This document shows, piece after piece, positions 1 through 12,053 of a stretch of DNA of 64,000 nt. The DNA is taken from assembly GCA_012295275.1 (NCBI GenBank), contig CM022674.1:9386260-9450259 (forward strand), read 5' to 3'. Source of the stretch: Chrysomallon squamiferum. Taxonomy: Eukaryota > Mollusca > Gastropoda > Neomphalida > Peltospiridae. Position 1 is the stretch's first letter, and each line of letters opens with the position of its first letter. A program made the translations under genes and the position numbers. Below the pieces are notes generated by a model that searched no databases, was not told the origin of the DNA, and saw only the letters and a program-made list of their open reading frames with translations.

Positions 1-49
1 TAAGACTAAATAGAAATACCAGGATTTCAGATGGTATATATATATATAT

Positions 50-585
50 ACAAAATAGGATATCCGTCTTAATAGACGTTGTCTGTTTGAAAATACTGGA
101 CAAAAGTTTAATAACTTACAGAATAAATATAAAAATCTAACTGAAAAAACCAAGTTCGACTTATCTAAGGATTACTGGAAAGTACTACATATACAAATGA
201 TATATAACTGATATATAACATCACTGTGTGATTATTTTAATCAGCTAAACTCTAATAGTAATGATGACAAAGAATGTGAACTTGATGATAAAAATGATTA
301 ACTTAACAGGTGAAGAAATAAGATGATGAAGAAATAAGCATCTGGGAATGATATGATTATTAATGAATATTTTTTTTCTACATGTGATGTTTTGCTACCC
401 TTTTCTGTTAAACTATTTAATATTATATCTGATACTGGAATAATTCCTACAGGTTGGATGGAAGGAAATATAGTAACTATATATGAGAAGAAAGGTAGTC
501 AACTTGATCCAAGAAATTACCAACCTATTACATTACTAAGTTATTTAGTGAAATTATTTACATTTATAACAGTAACAGACTAACA
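50..585 (+). pseudogene. Jockey/CR1-type LINE reverse transcriptase fragment
   Basis: Broken fragment of a non-LTR retrotransposon ORF2. Around 125-200 the translation reads like the pre-RT linker (FDLSKDYWKVL), and after in-frame stops near 210 and 300 the frame resumes with KASGNDMIINEYFF. The best part is near 450-560: GWMEGNIVTIYEKKGSQLDP followed by NYQPITLLS, the classic RT block in which a Trp-containing strand precedes a Lys-Lys-Gly and the NYRPI.LLS motif. Several stops and frame changes show it is dead. The polymerase FADD box is absent, so only the N-terminal third of RT is seen. Family placement (Jockey/CR1 superfamily) is inference. Confidence 0.7.
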
Positions 586-599
586 GTAATCTTGTAAAA

Positions 600-985
600 G
601 GGTTTTAGTAATTAGATATAATTGAAAGACATCATCTCAGGTTTTGCAAATATATATTATTTGTTAACAAGTCAAAACCAAGCTTTATGGTTTATGGTCA
701 TTTAAGGATATCCATTGTCTATAAGTTAAAGTAAGAATGATTACATTTTGGTCAAAGGTTGTTAACTGTAAATAGTATAAATGCTATATCAAATCCTTGG
801 TTATTTTTTTATAAAAGCTATAATTGATGAATGTGGTTTACATATATTCATGTGTTCAAGTAAATGTCTTGTGTTTAAAGCATGCTGTTAAAAGAATTTT
901 GTGTGGTCATTTATTACAAAAATGTAATAAAAATAAACTTGAGTCATCTGAAGACATTAATTATTGTTTAAAGATGAATTTAAAT
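600..985. other. AT-rich spacer, nothing recognised
   Basis: AT-rich sequence between the LINE and MULE fragments. No open frame, splice pair or repeat structure that I can support. Confidence 0.5.
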
Positions 986-989
986 TAGA

Positions 990-1586
990 ACATTATCTGC
1001 TAAAGCTGCCAACAACTGTCACAGCTAGTTGAAAAGCACAATGAAGAACGTAAGTGGTACATCATGGGTATACCAGCCAAGATACTGAAGGATATTACAG
1101 CTGCTACAATTGAGTTTCTGTCAAACATACCCTACTTTGGGAGAGTGCTATATATCTTCTCCAAAATCCACAATCACTTCAAGACTTAGTCACTGAAGAT
1201 CAATGAATTGCACCTATGACAATGAAGTGCACTCACCTAGCAATATGACTGATTTTGCAAGTGACAAGGAACTAATGCATCTGGTTCATTTAGATGTCTG
1301 GTACATGGATGGAATATTTAACTCTGCTCTGCATCTGTTTCATTCTGTTCTATTCACCTTGTGCATTACTCAGAGATTTGTCAAAGCAGTTCTGTCCAAC
1401 AACAACCAATCCACCACGTATGAAGAACTGCTACAGTCTGTCCAGAATAAATGTCAGGAGCTTGGTTTTCAGTTAGATGCATCAACTGTGATCACTGACT
1501 ATGAGTTAGCCATCATCAAAGCTGATGTTTCAACATTTGGCCCATACACCAAAACTCATGGCTGCTTATATCATACACAAGCATGA
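990..1586 (+). pseudogene. Mutator-like (MULE) transposase fragment
   Basis: The open frame at 1203-1586 carries the order of motifs of the MULE transposase (RNase H-like) domain: WYMDGIFNSA (W..DG.F), then FVKAVLSNN, TYEELLQSV, VITDYELAIIKA (D-[FY]-E of the catalytic core) and HGCLYHTQA (the GC.FH..Q signature). Upstream at about 990-1190 another frame reads SQLVEKHNEERKWYIMGIPA, perhaps from the region before the domain. The protein stops right after the HTQ motif, so the C-terminal half with the last acidic residue is missing. A decayed single copy with no visible terminal repeats. Confidence 0.65.
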
Positions 1587-1589
1587 ATA

Positions 1590-2300
1590 AACATTTATAT
1601 TGTTGATATCAATTATCTGAATAATTTTTTGTTATTTCTTATAACTTAACAGTTATATGAAACTCAGGTTTATTTTCTAAATAGGGGGTAATGACCAGAA
1701 GGAGTTTTGACTGTTACCAGCACATTTTACATGCAAAAGGTTACCATTTTCTCTCTTTAATTTAGATTTAGACTGTTTAACTTAACAAAAATTAAAATTG
1801 ATTTAAAATATCCTAAACTATTAATTAAACTAAATATCTCAAACTTTGTCTGATTAGACTGACTTGTGTGTTCCAAGACCAATTTCTTTATTACATTGTA
1901 TAATTAAATCTTTTTTTTTAAATCACAAGATTAAAATATCATTTCTATGATTTTTATGGGTACTACTTTTCTCCCTTTATAGTACTATTTAAAATTAAAT
2001 GTTACATCTTTAAAATTAAAATCAGAATGTAAAGGATATAACACTTGGAGTGTTAACAATTTTCACAAATTTGTTTACTACAAAGATATTGGGCTGTATT
2101 CATGTATGTAGCTGTTAGCTATGTAGGTACAGATATTTAGTCAAATGAACTTATTAAGTGTGATTCAGAGTCATATGTAAATGTTTATAACTTATTCATT
2201 CTGTGTCAGTTAATCTTTAAAATGTTGGTCTTTTTCTGTCTTCTATAAAGGGTCATTACTATGCATGGTTGAAAGCAGTTTTTAATTTATTAGTATCCAA
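1590..2300. other. AT-rich spacer
   Basis: Non-coding, AT-rich, with short A/T runs. Nothing further recognised. Confidence 0.5.
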
Positions 2301-2309
2301 CCCAAACAT

Positions 2310-2604
2310 ACATCCACATCTTTCCTTTCATCTTTCATTTTATTTTTGTCTTCATCTAGTTGTTGTTTAAATTCATCTTTTGTAATAAGTCTGTGATCAA
2401 TTGCTCTGTAACAAAATTCATATCTGGATCTGGATACTAAAGGTCTTTGAGAAAACTGTATGATTGTTTTTTTTGGTTCTTGTCCTTGATTAATTTCTGA
2501 TTGCTTTGGTCTGCCTTCTTTTTTATTTTTCCTCAGTGTATTAACTCCTTTTACCATTTTTTCGAAACTAGTGTCACTTGAAAGATGCTTAGAAATTTTC
2601 TGGC
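2310..2604 (-). CDS. Internal exon of an unrecognised gene (charged, Lys-rich)
   Basis: Reading the minus strand, a good acceptor (ttttatcatttttggccag, ending near 2605) opens about 98 codons without a stop and runs to a donor-like GTATGT near 2309. Inside are KMVKGVNTLRKNKKEGRPKQ, KKTIIQFSQRPLVSRSRYEF and LITKDEFKQQLDEDKNKMKD. The protein is basic then acidic and probably partly helical, with an apparent nuclear-type basic stretch. If the donor is not used the frame stops at 2282. I do not recognise the family. It lies upstream of and antisense to the visible GSTK1 exons, possibly nested in a long GSTK1 intron. Confidence 0.45.
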
Positions 2605-3015
2605 CAAAAATGATAAAAATTTAAATGGCTATTAAATAACTATTCCAGAACATTTTCAGGTTACAGTGAAATGTGTATACATATGAAGCTTGAGGTTTGG
2701 ACTTACATCTTGTTTTTCTGGTATCAATGAGTCACCAAACAATATTAAAATTGTTTAGTTCAATATCAAGTTTCTAGAAATATATTTTAAATCCGAGTCT
2801 GATATATATCATTAAAAATGAATTTAATATAACATTCTTTGATAATGAAATGTCAGCAAAAGAGTGACCAAAGTCACCATAAAATTGCAAAAAAACACCA
2901 TATGATAATACTGGCCAGCCTGTTTGTTTGACATAAAGATGAAATGTAAGTGAAATAATCCCTGCAATGTAACTGTTACTCAGTTTACAATGGTGTATAA
3001 CCAAAAACACTATAT

Positions 3016-3526
3016 AATGGTACCTTGACTTACAAGTTTAATGCTTTCTGTGACCGAACTCTTATCTTAATTTACTTGTATATCAAATCAGTTTTCCCAA
3101 CTGAAATTAATTGAAATACCATTAATCTGTTCCAGCCCCGTGAAAAACACATCTTTTTTTCTTTTTTGTAACATGTTTTTAAATAAGAAAAATGTATTTA
3201 CAAATGACAAATATTGTATAAAAACAAAATAAAAGAGAATGTAAAGAAATAAATTGGTTCCACTTCTTTTCCTCACTGTCCTTTGCACTCACTTTCTTAG
3301 GATCCATGGCCAGAAAAAAGAAATTTGGCAAAATACTGCACAAAACACTAGCACAATACAACAGAAATGCTTCTGCAGCGAGGTAACCACATGAAGTAAA
3401 CGTGGGAAGCTGGCTCGATGTTATGTTGTTTGTTGCATCAACTAGCGGCAGCATATCTGAAGCTCACTTGCAACTCAAAGCAAAAAATTGACCACTGGGG
3501 CACTTGTTAGTCAAGATACCACTTTA
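3016..3526 (-). mobile_element. Non-autonomous Tigger/pogo-like element, copy 1 (internally deleted)
   Basis: Starts with a decayed terminal repeat (atggtaccttgacttac) and ends with its inverted partner (gttagtcaagatacca), flanked by TA-rich sequence as expected for pogo/Tigger targets. Near-identical in layout to copy 2 (17,707-18,438) but lacks about 220 bp including most of the helix-turn-helix segment. What remains on the minus strand is the start of the transposase-like frame, MDPKKVSAKDSEEKK. Assignment to Tigger rests on that N-terminus, the terminal repeats and the better-preserved copies. Confidence 0.65.
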
Positions 3527-3645
3527 CTTACTATATAGTATAGGTGATCATTGAAAGCAAAGTTTGAAAGTACTCCAAACATGCTTACTTAAATATATGT
3601 ATCATCTTTAACAAATTGTGTACAATCAATAAACTGTAATTCAGG
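3527..3645. repeat. Tail shared with Tigger copy 2
   Basis: The ~115 bp just outside the right terminal repeat (from cttactatatagtataggtg to ctgtaattcagga) is nearly identical to 18,441-18,565, so it must belong to a repeated unit larger than the Tigger element. Confidence 0.75.
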
Positions 3646-4050
3646 AGTGAATGGTGATAAATATAAGTTCTAGAAATGTGTGAATAAATGATACAAATAT
3701 TTAAAAAAAAAAATTAAAAATGTTTTATTTTTTTATTTATTTTTTATTTTATTTATTTTAGAGTTAGTTAAATAGTTTTAATGATTTAATATTTTTACAA
3801 AGGAAAATAATTATATTTCTTGGAAGAATTATGATTTTTTATTATATTTATTTGCAGTTAATAATTCCTTGAAAGAAACTGGAGGATTTCATTCATTAAT
3901 GGTTGTTTTTCTTACACATTAATTTGTTTAATAAGTAATTTATTTTTACCTGTTATTGTTTTAATATTATTACATATTGTTTATTTTTATTTTATTGTAT
4001 ATTATTGATTTGTTATTATTATTTTATATATTATGTTTAATTTTTAATAG
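3646..4050. other. AT-rich intron-like sequence
   Basis: Very AT-rich with TTTTATTT runs. It directly precedes the first visible GSTK1 exon and ends in its acceptor (tttttaatag). Confidence 0.5.
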
Positions 4051-7000
4051 AATATAGTGGATGTAATGTTTGTTAAAGGAACACTTCAGGCTCAGAGGTT
4101 TCTTACAGTTGTTGATATGAAACATCCACAGTTTACAGAATCTCTCTCCCGTCAACTGTTTCTTCGCATTTGGAATAAGGTACAGATCAAAAATTCTGAA
4201 ATGAGTACATTCAGTATTAATTACACATTTCTTAATTAATGTTCGTAATAGAAAAAATAAAATAAAAATTCCTCTGTCTTCATCAGAGAGAAATGAAATA
4301 TGGGTGTATGTGGTCTTTTTGGTTAATCAGAGCAGGAAAAAGTTTACAATGATAAAAACACAAATATTTCTTTTTTGTCGAGCATCTATGTTTTAGATGC
4401 ATCACTATAAATTACTTGAAGGTTTGGAATATGGCTAAGTGTTTCTAGCTTCACTTAACTGTTATCTTACAAAGAGCAAATTATCATCACATTATCATAT
4501 AAACTTTATACCGATGTTTTTTTGTATACTGTTAATATCAGGAGTTTATTTGTATTAATTCAGGATGAAGATGTATCAAAAGAAGAAAGTTTCAGAAAAG
4601 TTTGTATCTGTTTAAAATATATTGTTATTTATATTAGCTATATTTATCTAAAATTTCAGATTTCAACAATGTTAAAATGCAAAACCAATATTTCTTCATA
4701 AACAGTCATATAATATTTTTTAAATAGCATGTAGCAAAAAATGTCAAATTACATCTAAAAGGAATCAAACTTATTTATATTTACAGTACTGAATAAAAAA
4801 AATGTTCAGTTATATACTGCATATGTATATTATTTTTATAGGCTGGCCATGCAGCTGGTATTAGTGATGCTATCATAAATGATTCTCTGAATCACATCAA
4901 AGACCAGAATGTCAAAGACAGGCTTAAACAATATACACAGGAGGCTCTTGATAATGGGGTAAGAAAACTGTATAAGCAGATCTATGTGTGTATGAATAAA
5001 GCTCTAACCCTGTCTACACAGTATATCATACTTCTGTGATAAGTATCAAATTTAATTTAAGTGATGCCAATCTTAAAATTTATTTTAAAAGTTGTAACCA
5101 AAACAGGGTTAATGACTCCAGCTAGATAATGTAATAAGTAAATATGTGCAGCCAAACATAATAAAATCTTAAGTCTTCCAAGAAATATATTTAATTTTGT
5201 TTGTAACATGTTTGGAATATTTTTGCCATTTAGAAAAATGCATGAACATGTATACTTCACATATATTTTCAACTGATATTTGTGTATAAAATAGTGTCAC
5301 AATAGTGAAAAAAAAAATGAAAACACAGACTGGATTTTTATTTTTTATTTTATTTATTTTTAATCCTATGGTAATACAAAACACCATAGCTGTAGTAATA
5401 AATATATACAGTGAAATCCTTCAAAACCAGAAGGTTTGGGACCAAGAAAAAGGTCCAGTTTTGAGAGGTACCAGGTTTACAGAGATTTCTGTCTCAAGGT
5501 AAACCATTTGTTAGTTTGTGTCCTTTATGACAGAGTAACCAATAAAACTGGCAATCAGTTCTGGACAAACCATAAGTTTTAATGATTTATAGAAAGATTT
5601 TGAATATATCCAGTATTCACAGTAAGATAATTAAATTAAATTTATTATCAAACAGTGCAAAGATAAAAAAAGAAAATATAAACAATAACATAAAAGGTTA
5701 AAACAAATTTGGTAATCATGAAATGTACCTGAAGGCTATTTCAGTTAACTTTATAAACAATCAAGCTCAGAAGTAAGGGAGTACATGTGCTATGAGGGAT
5801 TTCGTTTTATATGTATATATATTGCTTTTCAGCTGGTCTGAATTCAGTGTCATAAATAAATTAAATCATTTGAGCATTATAATAAAAAAAACATTTACAA
5901 ATTCATTTAAATTATTTACCTCAAAATATGTTACTGTGATACTTTCTATTTGGATAATTAAATTTACTAGCACAATTTGTTGATATTTACATAGGCTATA
6001 GTGAAATAAAGATTTTAGATCACAATATTTTCTTATATTTTCCAAATAAAATATTGTAAAATATGCTTTGAAACTTGAGACCATGACATCATTTTTATTT
6101 TAAAGTAGAAGTAAAAAAAGTTGAAATATATTACTGACTGGCCTCTCAGATGTTTGCAGTATAAAATGTATGGATACAATAGAATAGGAATTGTATATGT
6201 AATGAAATGACATTATGCTTTAATAGACTTATAGAAAAATGTTTTAATAATAAAAGAATGAAATTATGATAGTACTTGTCAAACGTAGGTCAGATTTACA
6301 AGCCATAACAGATATGTTTTGTTGTATAATTACTTCAAAATTATTTTTCCTCTCCTGCACCCCTGCAATTTCTGTTGCCTAACCTTATTTATTTACTCAT
6401 TGAGAAAATGCATTTTCATTTATCTGTCTATTTATTATCTCTTTAAAAGGAGAAGTCTAATTGAAAGCAACAGTCAGTTTTAAATTATAATTTAAGAAGA
6501 GTTAGTATCAAAAAAACAGAATTATCAATTCTGTTGTAAACCACGATGGCAAAACAACCAGTATTGTTCATATTTCATTCTTGGGTTTTTGTCTGCTCAT
6601 ATATAAAAATTGCAGTATGAAAGAGTGATAATTAATATTTAATAATATGTAACAAATATTATAGTTTGTACTGCAACTAAAGATATGATTTAAATAATAT
6701 ATTAAATCTTGTTTTCATGTTACAGGCTTTTGGATCTCCAACAATAGTAGTTCATATCAATGGGAGAAAAGAAATGTTTTTTGGTTCAGACAGATTTTCA
6801 GTATTAGCTATGATTCTGGGTAAGTTTGAACAATTGATTATATTGGTAATTACTAAATAGCTCTGTAAACTGGAGTGGGAAATAGCTCAGTGGTACAGCA
6901 TCCATTTAAAGTGCAGTGGATCTTCAGATCATTCTTAATGGACCCATTCAGCTATTTCTGTTTCTAGCCTGTTTGGTATCAAACACCAAAGTATCAAATA

Positions 7001-8346
7001 TTATTCTAATGGGATGAGTACTTTCGAACATATATAGCCTTTCACAAATTTTATATTTTTAAACTGATATCTCAGCAAACAGTGGTCATAATCTTCATAA
7101 GGTTTGTATTGCTGGAAATAGAATTCCACAAAATCTGCAGTTACATTTTGGGATGGACCACTATACATAATCTTTATAAGTGAAAGCAGTATATACTCAA
7201 AATATGGCTGCCTGAGACCAAAATAAGGTAAATTCCTATTTATGATTTCAACAAATAAATGTTTTGTCAGTAGTGCAATCTTTCTGAATTTGTATTGAAA
7301 TTCTGAATGACTGAATTTATGAGTGTCTAAGCAAAAGTTGCTGTAAAAAAGTAAATGTATTTTATTCTAACCCTCTGAGCTTGACTTTTTGCCATCTGAA
7401 AACATGTAAAATAGGTTTCATTATTAGTCATTGCTCAAGTTTAATGGGCATGGAATGGATTATTTTCAATCAGAATAACAAAAGCAATTATTTATCAGCA
7501 TATAAATCTCAATATGTCCTTTTGAAATAAATGACTGAGTAATAATGATAAGCCTTACTTCCTATATGTGCATTGACATTGTTCTCCATATATATGCTAT
7601 ACTATTTATACTATTTTGAATTCAGTGGATCTTACAAAGTGCAATACATTCTTCTAGGTTAACTGCCGTTTGCTCAGAGGTATTACACAACTACTTGCAC
7701 AGGGTTTGTCCTCTGAGTCTAGCTTAAAAGTGTTGCCAGTCTTTACCATGTTACAATAACAACAGAATGAAGATTTCTGAATGGATTTTATTGGTTCAGC
7801 ATTGCATTGTATGAAGTATAATTGTTTAAACAGTCCATTATCTGGTACTGCCATAAGTATTTATACTTTGAATATTGCAGGATGTTCCATGAAACAGGTA
7901 TTTCACAACATGCATCCAGTATGTTTTTACAATGTATTAAACATACACAAGTTTCCATATTTATAAAGAATATTATATCTGTTGATACTAATATTCTGGG
8001 CTGTAATTCTGACTAAAGATCATTCAAGATAATATGATGCCAAAGGTCAAATTCATCATTGAAAGATATGAACATAAACATAATTGCAGATTAAAAATTC
8101 TCTTTGCAGCAATACATTACCACTGATTGCTGGGATATCAGGGACGAAGGACTGCCTATTTTGACAAAAAGAAATGTCAGTTTTGAAGGTGAAATTCAAT
8201 ATACATATATATTTTAACATTTTCAGTTAATAACATAAAATATCCAGTTACTAACTGATTTTAAAGAATCATTACATTGCATTATTATAATTATTTCAGG
8301 TGTTGAATGGAAAGGTCCTCTACCTCAAGGAAAAGGAAAACTGTGA
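4051..8346 (+). CDS. GSTK1: Glutathione S-transferase kappa 1, 3' five exons (N-terminus outside or not seen)
   Basis: GSTK is a DsbA-like thioredoxin-fold GST of mitochondria and peroxisomes that conjugates glutathione. Exons: 4051-4179 (VMFVKGTLQAQRFLTVVD, then LFLRIWNK), 4564-4599 (DEDVSKEESFRK), 4842-4958 (AGHAAGISDAIINDSLNHIK to EALDNG), 6726-6819 (AFGSPTIVVHINGRKEMFFG, then SDRFSVLAMILG) and 8300-8346 (VEWKGPLPQGKGKL, stop). All junctions have GT/AG sites and the phases join without a break, giving 139 residues that match the C-terminal ~60% of the ~226-aa family, including the cis-Pro loop (FGSP), the FGSDR motif and the terminal W.GP.P. The first ~85 residues, with the catalytic Ser (SPYSW-type motif), are not found in 1-4050. 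A polyadenylation signal AATAAA lies at 8566-8571. Confidence 0.9.
6868..6990 (+). repeat. tRNA-derived SINE-like fragment in GSTK1 intron
   Basis: Contains a perfect polymerase III A-box (tagctcagtgg at ~6884) set in a tRNA-like 5' end (gggaaatagctcagtggtac), and about 35 bp later gatcttcagatc in the place of a B-box, somewhat decayed. The head is followed by unrelated sequence, as in tRNA-related SINEs. It lies in the intron between the last two GSTK1 exons. It cannot fold as an intact tRNA, so I call it a SINE remnant. Confidence 0.45.
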
Positions 8347-9550
8347 CAATAAATGAACAAGTTTATATGCTTTAATCAATTTAGTATGATTTTTCTGTCT
8401 TAGCTGTTTTATTTTTTGATTCATACATATCTGAATTATATAAAAAGAAAAATGTTCATGAAAAAAATATTCTGGCACAACTGTCAGATAGATACATTTG
8501 TTTTTTGTTGTTTACCTTATTTACATAATATTAGTAAAATATGAATTCACAATCATATTAAAAGCAATAAAGATACTGGAATTATTATTTGTGACACTGA
8601 ATTTAGGTGATTATAATTTTTTAAGTGTTTATTTACATTTTAGACATAACTAAGGTTTCAAATTACATGCACATTTTATAATCAAAAATAATTTAATATA
8701 AATTGATTAAGTAATGATGGTTATATATAAAAGATGTGTATATGTATGGGTAGGTGAATTAGACTTTGAAACTGAAATGGATTAGAATTGAAGTGTTCAC
8801 TGAATACTAGTTATTTGTTAAAATGTTATTATTCTTATTTGTTGTTAACACTGTTTTGCAAGAAACCAATAATATGGAGCTATAAAAATATATTTAGGTT
8901 ATTTGAACTTTCTAACAAAGGTAATAAGTAACATGAACTGGTGTACAGTTTTTCAAAATTGGTTTCAGCAAAAGCATTTGAAAGGGAAATAAAAAAGAGT
9001 AGAACACAAGTTTTTGGCAAGTTTGAAAGTTTTAATAAAAAAATATTTTGAACAGTAATCCTTTTTTGTCATACAACCCAGTTTTCCTGTACAGATTTCT
9101 TCTACTGCGTGCCTTTCTACGTCTTTTCTTTTTTTTATGTTTTACTGATTTAAAAAGAAGGCAAAATATATTTTATATTTTTTGCACAAAAAGCACTAGT
9201 TATTTGAAAGTATACATTAACAGAAACAAAATCTTATGTTTAAAATCATTTATACATATTTAACATAAATCCAAAATTTCTACAATTGATTATATTGATA
9301 GTTAATGTCAAAATAATAATAACAACAATACTGTCAAAAGGATACAGTTATAGTTTGTTTATAAAGCACCAGCTTATGGATTTGGAGATAGTAACGTCTA
9401 TCTTTATTTTTATTTTATTTATCAATTTTTTTTATTTTTTTATTTTATAAACGTTATTACTAAGTAACAAAATTAAATGATCTACTTAAATAAACTATAG
9501 AAAAGGAATATGCAGAGAACAGTCTTATTTATGAGAGGAAATTGGCTAAT
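8347..9550. other. GSTK1 3' UTR and AT-rich intergenic DNA
   Basis: About the first 220 bases, to just beyond the AATAAA at 8566, are the probable GSTK1 3' UTR. The rest is AT-rich and separates the convergent ends of GSTK1 (+) and the unnamed minus-strand gene ending at 9551. No further gene seen. Confidence 0.5.
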
Positions 9551-10279
9551 TTAAAACAAACCTGTAACCTCTCCAGATAATTTTCTTTGTTCTATAACCA
9601 TTTCAATATCCCAATTTGTAAGGTTGATTAAATCTCGCATTTGTTGGATCTAAGAAGTAAGACTATTTAGAAAAACTGGAGGACAGACAAATTAATATTT
9701 GTGCAAACACATATATAAAAATAATAATGAAATAGTGAATATTACAAAATTAGCATGTATATGTAATATTTTATATAAATTATTCTCATCATCATGAAAA
9801 TGAAAAACTTTTATAAACTTAAAATTCTGCTTTATATACCTCAGTTATATTAAATCGATTTTTCATTTATACCTTACTTACTTTTTTTTATTGCGAATCA
9901 TTTCATCTTTAAAAGTATTTAATATTTCTCCCATTTTTTTATGCTTTCCTTTTAACTAGACTCACCGTTTGGTAGAACTCTTTGACACAGATACACAGGT
10001 TTTGAATGTATTTTCTTTGAATGGCAACAGCACTAGGAACAGATCTGTTAGACTTATGTTCTGAAAATAATAAATGAAAAAAGATTTAATTTCTTATGAA
10101 TAATTGTCAGCAGGTGTCATCTAATTTGTTTTTCTATAATAATGACAGAGACAAATTTGCTGAGATCACTGAGTGAATACTGTTAGCTAGGAGGAAAGAA
10201 GAATCTTTAATATGCACTTCTCGTGAAAGAAAAGCACACATGCACAGTCATATACACAAACATATGCAAATGTGCACTG

Positions 10280-10344
<65 letters not shown>

Positions 10345-12007
10345 CATGTGGAAAATGAAATAGCCTAAATGAGATCAGTGACATTGTTAAAATAAATGAA
10401 TATTTTAAAGGTTTTTTTTATCATTCTGGTAAATTTATTTTTTTAGTTTGTTATACTAAATTATTTGGTCTTTCTAAAATTTCTCTAAATTGAACAAACC
10501 TCTCGAAGACTTGGATGGTTTCTGTGTCAGTTTGTGATTTGAAGCTCTTTTCAGAAGATCTCGTATTATTGCATCTGTCTTCAAACACAACTCTTTTCGC
10601 TGTTCAATAAATTGTAAATATTAATCCTGCCCCTAATATAAAAATATAAAAATACAGGAGTTTCGATGTATTTTGTTGGTTGTTTTCTTGCATTTTTTTT
10701 CTTCTTGTGTTTTTATTTCCATGTATTATTTTATTTTATTTTACTTTACTTTTTATTTATTTATTTTAAAAAAAGAAAGAAAAAGAAGATTTTTTTTTTC
10801 ATGTTTACAGCTGTTTACTTTAAATATTTGATATATACATATCTGACACATAAATAAAATTACCATCTGTAAAGCCAGCACCCACAGTTTAGAAATCTGT
10901 TTGATGTTTTCTTCTATTCTAATAGTGCGAAGCCTGTCCAGTCTTCTGAATTCAGACATGGCCTGCTAATTTAAAATTACTATCATTAATCTGATAGACT
11001 TCTTGATGTTTTGGGGTTGTTTTGTTTTTTAATAATATAATTATATAATACAATATTGTTGTTGTTTTCAGACTTTGATGGTTAATTTCTAGGGTAATAC
11101 AGTTATTTCTTAATTGTATTCTAAACAACAGGCATATTAGAGTACATGTTGTGGCTAAAAACAATTAGTTAAACTATATCTTTTTCTTCCTAATCATTGT
11201 TTGATTGTTAAATCTAATCATGGCGGTATATTAAAGAGGAGACTGCATTATAAACTAGATTTTCAGCTGTAACGTCACTGCTTATTTTTCTTTTTTGTTT
11301 TGTTTTTCTTTTTTTGGACATAAATCTTAATAACACAATATTATAATGACTCTTTATTCCAATTACCTTGTTATCTCGTACTATTTAATCGTAAATAATA
11401 AGAAGAAGAATTAAAAATGTCCTTAAGACAAAATGAAAGAAAGCTGAAAGTAATACTACTATGACGTCATTATTTTTATCCTAATTTGTAATCGTTAAAT
11501 ACCGATGTTTTCCGTGCGATGTCCGTAATGCAATTCGTTGTTTTTCGATTGTAAAGTTGAAATTTCAGAAAGAAAAACAGCAAGAACCACAAAAATGTAA
11601 TTTAGGATATAAAAACGGTTAGTACCTTTAAAATTAAAGTCTATGAGGATGACCACATACTCTGTTTTATTGCCTGGCGTTCGAAAGAAATTACGAGATG
11701 TTCAATATTGGTATTGTCTATTTTGTTTAACAACTCTGTGTATTTGTAATTATGGACAACAGCTTCTAGACGTTCACATAACCACACGCACAAGGAAGTG
11801 GCTTTAATTTATGAATTATGCTAACGTTTATTTCTGTGCTTGTCTAATTGTCTTATGATCTGTGAAAAAAGCATAGCTTTCAGCTGCTTGCAAAATAATA
11901 ATAATTTAACATTGTAAATGTTGACCGAGAAAAAATCATTTTATAAAATTATATATATATAAAATTTATTTAGAATGTTTGTTTTAAATATCAGTTCGTT
12001 TTGAAAA

Positions 12008-12053
<46 letters not shown>

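Noticed and set aside
6868-6990. Functional tRNA gene
   Set aside because: Good A-box but decayed B-box and no complete cloverleaf; better explained as a SINE head.
10187-10384. 65-codon Cys/Val-rich frame
   Set aside because: Produced by the (CA)n microsatellite.
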